Of a stretch of DNA of 10,500 nt, positions 1-5,751 are shown in pieces. The translations under genes and the position numbers were made by a program. Location: assembly GCA_934255455.1 (NCBI GenBank), contig CAKQNS010000012.1, positions 1 through 10,500 of the forward strand. The letters are read 5' to 3'. The stretch's first letter is position 1. Every line of letters begins with the position of its first letter. The notes beneath the pieces are model-generated. The model was given only the letters and a program-made list of their open reading frames with translations, was not told the origin of the DNA and ran no database searches. The DNA is from an uncultured Alphaproteobacteria bacterium (GTDB lineage: Bacteria; Pseudomonadota; Alphaproteobacteria; Rs-D84).

Positions 1-59
1 CCCCGCCCCCGGTGGCACCAATGGAAGAGAGCAATGGGGTGCGCCGGCTGGCGCAATGA

Positions 60-87
60 AAAGTTCAAAGTTCAGAGTTCAAAGTTC
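60..87. repeat. Heptamer tandem array, AAAGTTC x4
   Basis: Four direct units of 7 bp: AAAGTTC, AAAGTTC, AGAGTTC, AAAGTTC. The reverse-complement unit GAACTTT occurs twice at 2338-2351, just after the reverse transcriptase gene. Directly after the last unit comes ATCCGTC, as also happens after a heptamer array inside priA. Confidence 0.85.
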
Positions 88-116
88 ATCCGTCGCCGCT
101 GACGCGGCGCCGAGAT
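88..116. repeat. GC-rich palindromic element, copy related to priA insert
   Basis: Begins ATCCGTC-G-CCGCTG and holds a perfect stem: CGCCGC (94-99), loop TGAC, GCGGCG (104-109). A related sequence starting ATCCGTC-T-CCGCTG lies in frame within priA at 6273-6300. Both copies directly follow a heptamer array. The second halves of the two copies differ, so this is one family rather than an identical repeat. Confidence 0.55.
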
Positions 117-118
117 AA

Positions 119-139
119 AGAGAGCAAAGAGCAGAGAAA
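119..139. repeat. Heptamer tandem array, AGAGAGC-type x3
   Basis: Units AGAGAGC, AAAGAGC, AGAGAAA at a 7-bp period. The AGAGAGC unit is repeated twice inside priA (6259-6272). Confidence 0.7.
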
Positions 140-140
140 T

Positions 141-188
141 CCCCTTCGCTGGCGAAGGGGTGGACGCGCAGCGGCCGGGGTAGTGGTA
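141..188. repeat. Dispersed palindromic repeat, copy 1
   Basis: A 48-bp element matching 10274-10322 closely. It opens with a perfect stem, CCCCTTCGC/GCGAAGGGG, and ends GGGGTAGTGGTA in both copies. In the second copy a further stem GTCCGC-GCAA-GCGGAC is intact. Here it has decayed (GGACGCGCAGCGGCC), with one base missing. It is a non-coding dispersed element, probably in many copies in this genome (inference). Confidence 0.8.
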
Positions 189-196
189 TAAAACAA

Positions 197-228
197 GTGA
201 AAGAGTGAATAAGTGATAGAGTGATAAA
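197..228. repeat. Octamer tandem array, GTGATAGA-type x4
   Basis: Units GTGAAAGA, GTGAATAA, GTGATAGA, GTGATAAA at an exact 8-bp period. The GTGATAGAGTGATA core recurs in the same orientation at 2320-2333, directly after the RT stop codon. Confidence 0.75.
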
Positions 229-252
229 GTTTTAAGAATAAAAAGAACCGTC

Positions 253-310
253 ACCCCGACGCCCGGGCCCCACGAAATTGAAAATTTCGTGGGTGGTACC
301 AGGTCGGGGT
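253..310. repeat. Long imperfect palindrome
   Basis: Outer arms ACCCCGAC (253-260) and GTCGGGGT (303-310) are exact complements. An inner perfect stem pairs CCCACGAAAT (269-278) with ATTTCGTGGG (284-293) around the loop TGAAA. There is no T-tract on either side, so this is a palindromic element rather than a terminator. Confidence 0.75.
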
Positions 311-313
311 CCA

Positions 314-328
314 TTGCCCCGCAGGGAC
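314..328. repeat. 15-bp repeat with an inverted copy at 10328-10342
   Basis: TTGCCCCGCAGGGAC here matches perfectly, in inverted orientation, the sequence GTCCCTGCGGGGCAA near the right end. Both copies lie close to a copy of the dispersed palindromic repeat, which suggests a composite repeat family. Confidence 0.6.
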
Positions 329-335
329 CTTATTA

Positions 336-411
336 GATTGCTTCACTTCGTTCGCAATGACAATGATTGTGGAATTTGTGTTTGCGTCATTGCGAGCGCA
401 ACGTGGCAATC
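336..411. repeat. CATTGCGAG-type palindromic repeat
   Basis: Two 26-nt arms (336-361 and 386-411) form a stem: the outer GATTGC pairs with GCAATC and the inner TCGCAATGAC with GTCATTGCGA. The middle ten bases are unpaired. Repeats with GTCATTGCGAG and GATTGCTTC arms are widespread in bacterial genomes, notably among alphaproteobacteria, and give the false peptide VIANEVKQS when translated. No transposase is present. Confidence 0.75.
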
Positions 412-504
412 CAGAGGGCCCCAGCGGCCCAGGTGGGGAAAAAATGGACAATAAATGGAGTAGGTGATAAAGATGTAAAATTTATAAAAATGGTGCGTGG
501 CACC

Positions 505-536
505 AAAATAAAAAATTCCCGGCCAAAACCGGGAAT
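505..536 (-). terminator. Intrinsic terminator-like hairpin, minus strand
   Basis: ATTCCCGG (515-522) pairs perfectly with CCGGGAAT (529-536) around a 6-nt loop. An A-rich run to its left becomes a U-tract when read on the minus strand, so the shape is that of a minus-strand terminator. No believable minus-strand gene ends here. It stands about 20 bp before the TR and might insulate it or form its 5' structure. Confidence 0.55.
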
Positions 537-557
537 CAGGGTGTAATGCCGTTATGA

Positions 558-718
558 CGGTTGTTTTCCTGTATCCCGCGCGGTCGCGTTGGGTGTTCCA
601 GAACGCCAACGGATCGGTTGACAATTGCAGGTCCAACTGCGCGAACAACTGCGGTAACAACGTCCGGAACAACTCCGGTTTCCGGTCGGCCGTGTTCGGG
701 TCGCTCGGCTCCTTGGGG
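558..718 (+). repeat. DGR template repeat (TR), approximate limits
   Basis: Adenines are segregated. Bases 558-599 carry one A (573), bases 600-672 carry 24, and bases 673-718 carry none. Twenty of the 24 form ten Asn codons (nine AAC, one AAT) in the frame starting at 554, giving a peptide of the form NCRSN..NN..NNVRNNSGFRSA. AAY-rich codons ending in a GFR motif are typical of DGR templates for C-type-lectin/FGE-fold variable domains, in which adenines are mutated during reverse transcription. The A-free right arm would contain the IMH-type priming/homing segment. The DGR-type RT downstream on the same strand supports the call. True ends need the remote variable repeat for comparison. The TR is a template, not a protein gene. 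Confidence 0.87.
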
Positions 719-959
719 AATGGGACTTTAACATCCAAGGTTAAAGTTTGGCCAACCTGTGGGACAAAGCGTATGAAACGCTTTTCAGGCAATGATTATG
801 TTGTCTGTTTATTTGCCTTCCCTATCAAAGGCGGGGCGTTATATCCTGGGCGGAATGCGGCGACGCATTTGCCGAACAAATAACGCAGGGAACATTTGGG
901 CTGGTAATTGGGGAAGTCCCGATGAACGTCCGAATGTTCAATTGTTTAACAAAAATACA
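719..959 (+). ncRNA. TR 3' spacer RNA with two perfect hairpins
   Basis: This stretch between the TR and the accessory gene has no credible coding frame. Two perfect stems follow the TR: CTTTAAC/GTTAAAG (726-746, 7-nt loop) and AAAGCGT/ACGCTTT (766-784, 5-nt loop). A weaker one is GCCTT/AAGGC (815-832). In the Bordetella phage BPP-1 DGR, the RNA just 3' of the TR folds and is needed for cDNA priming by the RT complex. Position and structure suggest the same role here (inference). Confidence 0.55.
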
Positions 960-971
960 ATGGTTGCGATT

Positions 972-1298
972 ATGACACTGGATGATATAAAGAAAATAGA
1001 CAAAACCAAATGCCAGAAATTTTCCGTGTTCGCACGCGATAAATTGCCCATGCCCGGTACCAAGAAATTTATGAACGATATTTTGAATCGCGAAATTACC
1101 GTGACAGATTTTCGCATAACTGGGTCAAAAAAACGAAATGGCACCGATTGTCTGCAATTGCAATTCGTGATGGGTGATGATGTTTGTGTCGTGTTCACCG
1201 GCAGCAGTGTTTTAATTGACCAAATTCAATCGGCACGCGAAAATATGCCTTTTTCGACAACTGTTGTTAAAATTGATAAATACTATTCTTTTTCATGA
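972..1298 (+). CDS. DGR accessory protein, unknown fold (108 aa)
   Basis: I do not recognise the family with certainty. The protein begins MTLDDIKKIDK and ends in a beta-rich half containing DCLQLQFVMGDDVCVVFTGSS, then a PFSTTVVKIDKYYSFS tail. That pattern recalls small OB-fold-like or phage-encoded proteins and does not look like the all-helical Avd accessory of classic DGRs. Its stop codon overlaps the RT start in ATGA, so the two are probably translationally coupled and work together, perhaps as an RT or nucleic-acid partner. Start choice is uncertain. The frame is open back to 792, with ATGs at 960 and 972 and no clear Shine-Dalgarno at either. A TACAAT -10-like box at 956-961 covers the 960 codon and favours 972, but it lacks a good -35. 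Confidence 0.7.
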   Translation: MTLDDIKKIDKTKCQKFSVFARDKLPMPGTKKFMNDILNREITVTDFRITGSKKRNGTDCLQLQFVMGDDVCVVFTGSSVLIDQIQSARENMPFSTTVVKIDKYYSFS

Positions 1299-2320
1299 AA
1301 ACATATAAACATTTGTGGGACGAATTTGTGTCCATGGAAAACCTGAACCGGGCGGCGGACAGTGCGTTGCGCGGCAAGAAAAATCGCAAGTCGGCCCAAC
1401 GATTTATGGCGCGGCGCGATGAATGCCTGGGGCGGTTGCACAATATGTTGGTGCGGGGCGAATACAAAACCGGTCGATACCATGTGTTCAAAATTTTCGA
1501 ACCCAAAGAACGCCAGATTTACAAATTGCCACTGTATCCGGATCATATCGTGCATCATGCATTGATGAATGTTTTGGCGCCAATATGGCAGAAAATGTTT
1601 TGTCGTGACTCATACGCATGTATCCCAGGGCGCGGGTTGCATGCGGCATCGCGGCGGTGTATGCAATTTGTGCGGCGCAATCAATATGTGTTGCAATGCG
1701 ATATACGAAAATTTTACCCCAGTATCAATCATGATGTGATGATGCGCATTATCGCTCGCAAAATATCAGATGCCCGAATATTGGCCGTCTTGGGCGATAT
1801 TGTACGGTCAACGGGTGGTGTGCGGGGAATGCCAATTGGAAATTTGACCAGTCAATGGATGGGCAATTTATACCTGAACGATTTGGATACTTTTGTAAAA
1901 CAACATTTGCATGTTCGCGACTATATTCGGTATTGTGACGATTTTTGCCTGTTTGGGGATAATCGGGCGACGCTGTGCGAATACAGGCAACAATTGCGCG
2001 ATTTCCTGGGCCAAAAATTGGATTTAGTGTTTTCTAAATCGTTTATTAAACCGGTGGCTATTGGGGTGGATTTCATAGGATACCGGCATTTCAAAAAATA
2101 TGTGGTGCTGACCCGCGCCGGGGCGCGAAAAATGCGACGCAAAATGCACCAATTGTTGGCGCATTACCGAATTTCGATGCGTATGCGGTGTCGATTGGTG
2201 GCGTTTGCCGGATGGATGCGGTGGGCGTGTTGTTACAATTTGCACCAGGTTTTTCGCCGTTGGGCGTGCCAAATACCCAACGCGGCATTCACACGTTTTT
2301 TTAATTTATGCTATAAATAG
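1295..2320 (+). CDS. DGR-type reverse transcriptase
   Basis: RNA-directed DNA polymerase predicted to copy the upstream TR into adenine-mutated cDNA for transfer to a remote variable repeat. It has 341 residues, usual for DGR RTs, which consist of little more than fingers, palm and thumb. Visible blocks are YKLPLYPDHIVHHAL (76-90), ACIPGRG (108-114), palm motif QCDIRKFYPSI (134-144) with catalytic Asp136, the DGR hallmark IGNLTSQ (181-187), and YCDD (213-216) with Asp215/216, followed by FIGYR (260-264). No maturase, endonuclease or retron msr/msd features are seen, which argues against a group II intron or retron RT. The start ATG overlaps the accessory gene stop (ATGA). The gene ends just before an octamer/heptamer repeat block and a strong terminator. 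All key residues are present, so the enzyme should be active. Confidence 0.93.
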   Translation: MKTYKHLWDEFVSMENLNRAADSALRGKKNRKSAQRFMARRDECLGRLHNMLVRGEYKTGRYHVFKIFEPKERQIYKLPLYPDHIVHHALMNVLAPIWQKMFCRDSYACIPGRGLHAASRRCMQFVRRNQYVLQCDIRKFYPSINHDVMMRIIARKISDARILAVLGDIVRSTGGVRGMPIGNLTSQWMGNLYLNDLDTFVKQHLHVRDYIRYCDDFCLFGDNRATLCEYRQQLRDFLGQKLDLVFSKSFIKPVAIGVDFIGYRHFKKYVVLTRAGARKMRRKMHQLLAHYRISMRMRCRLVAFAGWMRWACCYNLHQVFRRWACQIPNAAFTRFFNLCYK

Positions 2321-2351
2321 TGATAGAGTGATATTTTGAACTTTGAACTTT
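2320..2351. repeat. Octamer plus inverted heptamer repeats after RT
   Basis: GTGATAGA-GTGATATT (2320-2335) continues the octamer family of 197-228. GAACTTT x2 (2338-2351) is the reverse complement of the AAAGTTC array at 60-87. The DGR region is thus bracketed by the same two repeat types. Confidence 0.7.
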
Positions 2352-2366
2352 TTACTTCCCTCTAAT

Positions 2367-2393
2367 AAAAAACGGGGCGGGGCCCCGTTTTTT
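2367..2393. terminator. Bidirectional intrinsic terminator between RT and gap
   Basis: AAAAAACGGGGC (2367-2378) pairs with GCCCCGTTTTTT (2382-2393) around GGG. With an A-run on one side and a T-run on the other it works on both strands, ending the DGR transcript and the convergent gap transcript. The gap stop codon (2392-2394) overlaps its edge. Confidence 0.9.
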
Positions 2394-3393
2394 ATTTAAT
2401 CAATTTTCCCATCGCAACGGCGGTGTCGCCCATACGATTTGAAAATCCCCATTCATTATCATACCACGCGGTCACATGTACCAGGTTGTCGCCCAATACC
2501 TTGGTCTGGGCCGCGTCAAATATGGAACTGTGCGCGTCGTGTGTGAAATCGATGGAAACCAACGGTTTGTCATTGTATCCAAATGTTTTCGATTCTGCGG
2601 CGCGCATTGCGGCGTTGACGGCGTCCACCGTCGCCGGTTTCTTTAAATTCACAACCAATTCAACAACCGAAACATCTGGGGTTGGCACGCGGATTGCCAT
2701 ACCGTCTAATTTGCCCGCCAGGTTCGGCAGAACCAGACCAATCGCCTTGGCCGCGCCGGTGCTGGTCGGAATCATGGACAGGTTTGCCGCGCGTGCGCGA
2801 CGGAAATCCTTGTGATTTTTATCCAGCAATTGTTGGTCGCCGGTGTATGCGTGCACGGTTGTCATCCATCCGGACGCAATACCAAATGTGTCGTCCAAAA
2901 CGCGCGCCACAGGGGCCAGACAGTTTGTTGTGCATGACGCATTCGAAACAATCAGGTCGGTTGGTTTCAATGTATCTTGGTTTACGCCATATACGATTGT
3001 GGCGTCTGCGCCCGCCGACGGGGCCGATACCAAAACGCGTTTTGCACCCGCGTCCAGGTGAACGCGTGCCTTGTCCGCGGCGGTAAAGATTCCGGTGCAT
3101 TCCATTACAATGTCGATGCCCAATTCGCGCCATGGCAATTTTGTTGGGTCTTTTTCGGCGATGCATTTAATTTTCTGATTACCAACGATAATATATTCGT
3201 CGTCCAGTTTAACATCCATTGGCAATTTCCCGTGCACAGAATCATATTGCAACAAATATGCGTTCTGTTCCGCCGGGGCCAGGTCATTTACGGCCACAAA
3301 TTCAATATCATCGCGTTTTGATTCCAACGCCGCGCGCAATACCAAGCGGCCAATGCGTCCGAATCCGTTTATAGCAACTCTGATTTTTGACAT
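2392..3393 (-). CDS. gap: Glyceraldehyde-3-phosphate dehydrogenase, type I
   Basis: Cytosolic tetrameric enzyme of glycolysis: oxidises and phosphorylates glyceraldehyde 3-phosphate to 1,3-bisphosphoglycerate using NAD. It has 333 residues, the normal size. The N-terminal Rossmann motif NGFGRIGR spans residues 9-16, and Asp37 (in VNDL) ends the second strand, as expected for NAD preference. The catalytic motif SNASCTTNC is at 150-158 with nucleophile Cys154. His181 (TTVHAYTGDQ) is the general base, and STGAAKA (211-217) contacts the phosphate. The C-terminus retains WYDNEWGFSNRM. A Shine-Dalgarno AAAGGA (3400-3405) lies 6 nt before the ATG. It is monocistronic, transcribed from a divergent promoter shared with miaA and ended by the terminator it shares with the DGR. 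No glycolytic partner such as pgk is adjacent. Confidence 0.98.
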   Translation of the reverse strand: MSKIRVAINGFGRIGRLVLRAALESKRDDIEFVAVNDLAPAEQNAYLLQYDSVHGKLPMDVKLDDEYIIVGNQKIKCIAEKDPTKLPWRELGIDIVMECTGIFTAADKARVHLDAGAKRVLVSAPSAGADATIVYGVNQDTLKPTDLIVSNASCTTNCLAPVARVLDDTFGIASGWMTTVHAYTGDQQLLDKNHKDFRRARAANLSMIPTSTGAAKAIGLVLPNLAGKLDGMAIRVPTPDVSVVELVVNLKKPATVDAVNAAMRAAESKTFGYNDKPLVSIDFTHDAHSSIFDAAQTKVLGDNLVHVTAWYDNEWGFSNRMGDTAVAMGKLIK

Positions 3394-3429
3394 ATTATTT
3401 CCTTTCGTTTTTGTCGGTTAGACGACTTT

Positions 3430-3458
3430 ATCATAGCCCGTGATTGACAAGATTACAA
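3430..3458 (-). promoter_or_regulatory. gap promoter, sigma70-like
   Basis: Read on the minus strand: -35 TTGTAA (3453-3458), 17-bp spacer, -10 TATGAT (3430-3435). The predicted leader is about 30 nt with a good Shine-Dalgarno. It overlaps the oppositely directed miaA promoter. Confidence 0.6.
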
Positions 3459-3472
3459 TGGAATTTTATACT
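3444..3472 (+). promoter_or_regulatory. miaA promoter, near-consensus, leaderless arrangement
   Basis: A consensus -35 TTGACA (3444-3449), a 17-bp spacer and a -10 TATACT (3467-3472). A start site 7-9 bp downstream falls at 3479-3481, at or just before the ATG at 3481. Confidence 0.75.
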
Positions 3473-3480
3473 TGGACAAA

Positions 3481-4356
3481 ATGAAACATTCGTCATACAT
3501 CATTACTGGGCCAACCGCATCGGGAAAATCTGATTTTGCCGACCGGCTGGCACGCGAAATAGGTGGCACAATCATAAATTGCGACAGTGTTCAGATTTAT
3601 CGCGGAATTGAAAACATTTCGGCGAGTCCGTTTGCTGGTCGCGAAATTGCCGATGAAATTGATGGCGTGCCGTATAAACTGTTTTCCATTTTGCCATTGG
3701 ACAAACAAATCAGTGTGGCGGATTACCTGGATATGGCGCGGCGCGCGTATGATGCGGCGGTGCGCGCTGGGCGCACGCCGATATTCGTCGGTGGCACGGG
3801 GTATTATATAAATGCGATTATAAACGGCATTTCGCCAATGCCAGATATTGATGATGCGGTGCGCCGCCGCGCGCGCGAATTGGTGGCATCGGATATTGAT
3901 GTGGCGCGTCGTATGTTGCCGCCCGAATTTACCGCGACCGATCCGCAACGCGTTGCCCGCGCGGTAGAGGTGTTTTTGCAAACTGGCCGCCATATTACGG
4001 AGTTTCAAAATATGCCACGCACCGGTGCGGTTGCGCCTGATGCGTTCAAGATTTTAATCAACCCACCATTGGACGTGTTGCGTCACCGCATTGCGGCGCG
4101 CGTGCCAAAAATGGTGTCCGGTGGCGCAATTGACGAAGGGCGCGCGGTCATTGATGCAAAATGGGATGCGCGGCGTGCAATTGGTGCGGCGCAAATGGTT
4201 GCGTACCTGCGTGGGGAAATTGATATGGACACATGTGTCCAAAATTGGATTACAAAAACAAATCAATATGCAAAACGGCAGCGAACGTGGTTTCGTACCC
4301 AGTTCGCCGCCGACATTGTTTTGGATAATTCCGACGCGAAAATTATCGTTGATTAA
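3481..4356 (+). CDS. miaA: tRNA dimethylallyltransferase MiaA
   Basis: Transfers the dimethylallyl group from DMAPP to N6 of A37 in tRNAs that read UNN codons, the first step toward ms2i6A. It has 291 residues, close to the usual 300. Visible: P-loop GPTASGKS (10-17), DSVQIY (35-40, where the Asp acts in catalysis and the block binds the isoprenyl substrate), VGGTGYY (103-109), and the C-terminal YAKRQRTWFR block that contacts tRNA. An in-frame TTG at 3472 gives a longer frame, but its T is the last base of the -10 box, so it cannot be the transcribed start. ATG 3481 is preferred and implies an mRNA with almost no leader. The 3' end overlaps the convergent gene by 14 bp with no terminator between them. 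Confidence 0.96.
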   Translation: MKHSSYIITGPTASGKSDFADRLAREIGGTIINCDSVQIYRGIENISASPFAGREIADEIDGVPYKLFSILPLDKQISVADYLDMARRAYDAAVRAGRTPIFVGGTGYYINAIINGISPMPDIDDAVRRRARELVASDIDVARRMLPPEFTATDPQRVARAVEVFLQTGRHITEFQNMPRTGAVAPDAFKILINPPLDVLRHRIAARVPKMVSGGAIDEGRAVIDAKWDARRAIGAAQMVAYLRGEIDMDTCVQNWITKTNQYAKRQRTWFRTQFAADIVLDNSDAKIIVD

Positions 4357-4879
4357 ACAGGGTTGAACTGGCAACCCAACCCGGAACCGATTTCATTCGC
4401 TTGAAATGTTTGGCGGCGTCTTGGCGCATACGGCGTTTTTCTTTGTACTTTTCGGCCCTTTGTTGGCGCAGTGCGCGTGCCGCGGCCTGTTTCGCAGCCA
4501 AATATTTGATGTATGCAAAATCGTCGTATAATGCGGCCTCGATGCGCTTGCGCGCCATATTGCGGTTTGCAATCGCTGGATTACGATGTGTGTATGCGGT
4601 CAGGTAATCGGCCATCATTTTGGTCAGCAATTTTAAATACGACAGGTTTCTGGAATTTGAATCCTGGGGATCTAACATACGAATGTATGTGCGGGTTTGC
4701 AGAATCAAGAAATCTTCGGCATCGACACTGTATGGGGCGGTTTTGCGCCATGAATTGTGGATTTCTTCGGCGTTGATATACGATGGACCGAATTTTTCCA
4801 AAAATAATTTGGTAATGTGGCGGCTGTATACCCCCAGTTCATGTGTTGCGGCCGTCGATGCATTGCGAAATACTGTCAT
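4343..4879 (-). CDS. Hypothetical basic, helix-rich protein (178 aa)
   Basis: I do not recognise the family. No signal peptide or membrane segment is visible, so a cytosolic location is likely. Residues 1-100 look globular and mainly helical. Residues 108-163 are a long Arg/Lys/Ala-rich stretch (AAKQAAARALRQQ followed by EKYKEKRRMRQ) likely to form a basic helix or coiled coil that could bind nucleic acid, though that is inference only. It has its own near-consensus promoter (4914-4942) and a Shine-Dalgarno AAAGGA (4889-4894), 9 nt before the ATG, so it is very probably expressed. The leader CGAAAGGA resembles that of gap. Its 3' end overlaps the miaA 3' end tail to tail. Confidence 0.8.
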   Translation of the reverse strand: MTVFRNASTAATHELGVYSRHITKLFLEKFGPSYINAEEIHNSWRKTAPYSVDAEDFLILQTRTYIRMLDPQDSNSRNLSYLKLLTKMMADYLTAYTHRNPAIANRNMARKRIEAALYDDFAYIKYLAAKQAAARALRQQRAEKYKEKRRMRQDAAKHFKRMKSVPGWVASSTLFNQR

Positions 4880-4913
4880 AATTTATTGTCCTTTCGTTAT
4901 TCTTGACGAATAA

Positions 4914-4942
4914 TTTATAGGACAAAATATTATGTTTGTCAA
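4914..4942 (-). promoter_or_regulatory. Promoter of the 178-aa gene
   Basis: On the minus strand: consensus -35 TTGACA (4937-4942), 17-bp spacer, -10 TATAAA (4914-4919). It sits right after the stop of the kinase gene (4945), so the 178-aa gene can be expressed independently of it. The leader is about 28 nt. Confidence 0.75.
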
Positions 4943-4944
4943 CG

Positions 4945-5682
4945 CTAATGTCGCTTTTTGCGTTGCATTTGGTAATAATCCCACATGGCAATTGGTGCAA
5001 TGTCGGTTTGACGCATTTTGCGGCGCACCCAGAATATGCCAAAAAATTCGCGTTTCAGTGACCCGTAACCCGAATATTCCCAATCAATAATGCCGGAAAT
5101 ATCCATAGTGTCGGGGTTGACGATAATATTACTGCACATATCGCCGTGTACCAATCCACAATCGTTTTTGTCGGCGTTTTTGGGTTTCAAATCCGCCAAT
5201 TCAGGCGCGTCAAAGTGGAACAGGCTGTTGATTATTTCGGCCAATTGATGTCCCAATTTTTCGCGGTGTTTGCGTATCTGTTTCAATGGTAAATCAACCA
5301 ATACGCGCCCCGGGATGAATTCAGTCTTGTAAAATAAATATTCGCCCATTTGAACCAAATCTATTTGCGGAATGCGCACGGGTACCGCCGGACGAATTGC
5401 GTCGGTTAAACGCTTTTCGTATGTAAATCGTGATGCGCTGTCGTCGCGGTGGGTGTATTTGCGAACCTTGAATACGGTGCGGCCATTAAATATAAATGCC
5501 AACGAACCACCACCCTTTTTCATGGTCATGTGCCACCAGTTATATTCCGGCCAATTTGCCCGAATGGCATTCAGTTTACGCCGATAATCAAACAGATAAT
5601 CCCGCTGAAACGCACGGCGCAGACGGCGCACTGGTATTAAATAACTGCACAAATTCCATATTTCAAAGCATATTTTCCACAT
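4945..5682 (-). CDS. APH/choline-kinase-fold phosphotransferase
   Basis: ATP-dependent small-molecule or sugar kinase of the aminoglycoside phosphotransferase superfamily, which includes LicA-like choline kinases and LPS-core sugar kinases; the substrate cannot be told. It has 245 residues, on the short side for the superfamily. Visible: the probable ATP lysine in VFKVRKY (Lys72), the Brenner motif VHGDMCSNIIV (178-188) with catalytic Asp181 and Asn185, and the metal-binding DWE (Asp200). The basic N-terminus (LIPVRRLRRAFQRDYL) resembles that of membrane-peripheral envelope sugar enzymes, so an LPS role is possible. Start: the frame extends to TTG 5694, but GGGG at 5689-5692 is a well-placed Shine-Dalgarno for ATG 5682. 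It is divergent from priA. Confidence 0.85.
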   Translation of the reverse strand: MWKICFEIWNLCSYLIPVRRLRRAFQRDYLFDYRRKLNAIRANWPEYNWWHMTMKKGGGSLAFIFNGRTVFKVRKYTHRDDSASRFTYEKRLTDAIRPAVPVRIPQIDLVQMGEYLFYKTEFIPGRVLVDLPLKQIRKHREKLGHQLAEIINSLFHFDAPELADLKPKNADKNDCGLVHGDMCSNIIVNPDTMDISGIIDWEYSGYGSLKREFFGIFWVRRKMRQTDIAPIAMWDYYQMQRKKRH

Positions 5683-5716
5683 ATATATCCCCAATAAAAA
5701 TTCGTAATAAATGGTA

Positions 5717-5745
5717 TTGAAAAAAACGAAAAAAACAAGTACTTT
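5717..5745 (+). promoter_or_regulatory. priA promoter, leaderless arrangement
   Basis: -35 TTGAAA (5717-5722), 17-bp spacer, -10 TACTTT (5740-5745; T, A and final T match). The +7 position is 5752, the A of the preferred ATG. Confidence 0.5.
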
Positions 5746-5751
5746 GTGGGT

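Larger units (their letters stand above)
1..557. other. Gene-free, repeat-dense left flank of the DGR
   Basis: No open frame here looks like a real protein. The frames that exist are translations of palindromic repeats; one gives the VIANEVKQS-type peptide that is a familiar false ORF from CATTGCGAG repeats. Contents in order: a small hairpin (41-54), an AAAGTTC heptamer array (60-87), a GC-rich palindrome (88-116), a second heptamer array (119-139), a palindromic repeat also found at the right end (141-188), an octamer array (197-228), a long imperfect palindrome (253-310), a CATTGCGAG-type stem (336-411) and a minus-strand terminator-like hairpin (505-536). GTGGCACCAA occurs at 12-21 and again near 497-506. 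I see no tRNA and no convincing promoter for the downstream TR. Confidence 0.7.

Noticed and set aside
141..411. CRISPR array or integron attC sites
   Set aside because: The repeats differ from each other, are not regularly spaced with unique spacers, and no cas or integrase gene is present.
72..451. Short minus-strand frames in the left flank
   Set aside because: They are translations of palindromic repeats, including the well-known VIANEVKQS-type artefact.
343..792. Minus-strand 149-aa frame antisense to the TR, with a fairly protein-like first half
   Set aside because: It starts only at a TTG (six bases after a stop), lies antisense to the TR, reads straight through a terminator-like hairpin, and its C-terminal half is the palindromic repeat translated.
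554..883. Plus-strand 109-aa frame spanning the TR
   Set aside because: The frame matches the TR peptide because templates preserve the target frame. There is no Shine-Dalgarno or folded upstream domain, and the rest crosses the hairpin spacer. It is a template, not a gene.
785..960. A second, degraded TR or VR between TR and accessory gene (GGALYPGRNAAT-like peptide)
   Set aside because: It resembles DGR lectin repeats only loosely, its differences are not confined to adenines, and it shows no match to the TR at 558-718.
1295..2320. RT belonging to a retron or group II intron
   Set aside because: No msr/msd-like RNA, maturase domain or intron ends. The IGNLTSQ motif plus adjacent TR fit a DGR.
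3472..3480. TTG start for miaA
   Set aside because: Its first base is the last base of the -10 box, so it lies upstream of the predicted transcript.
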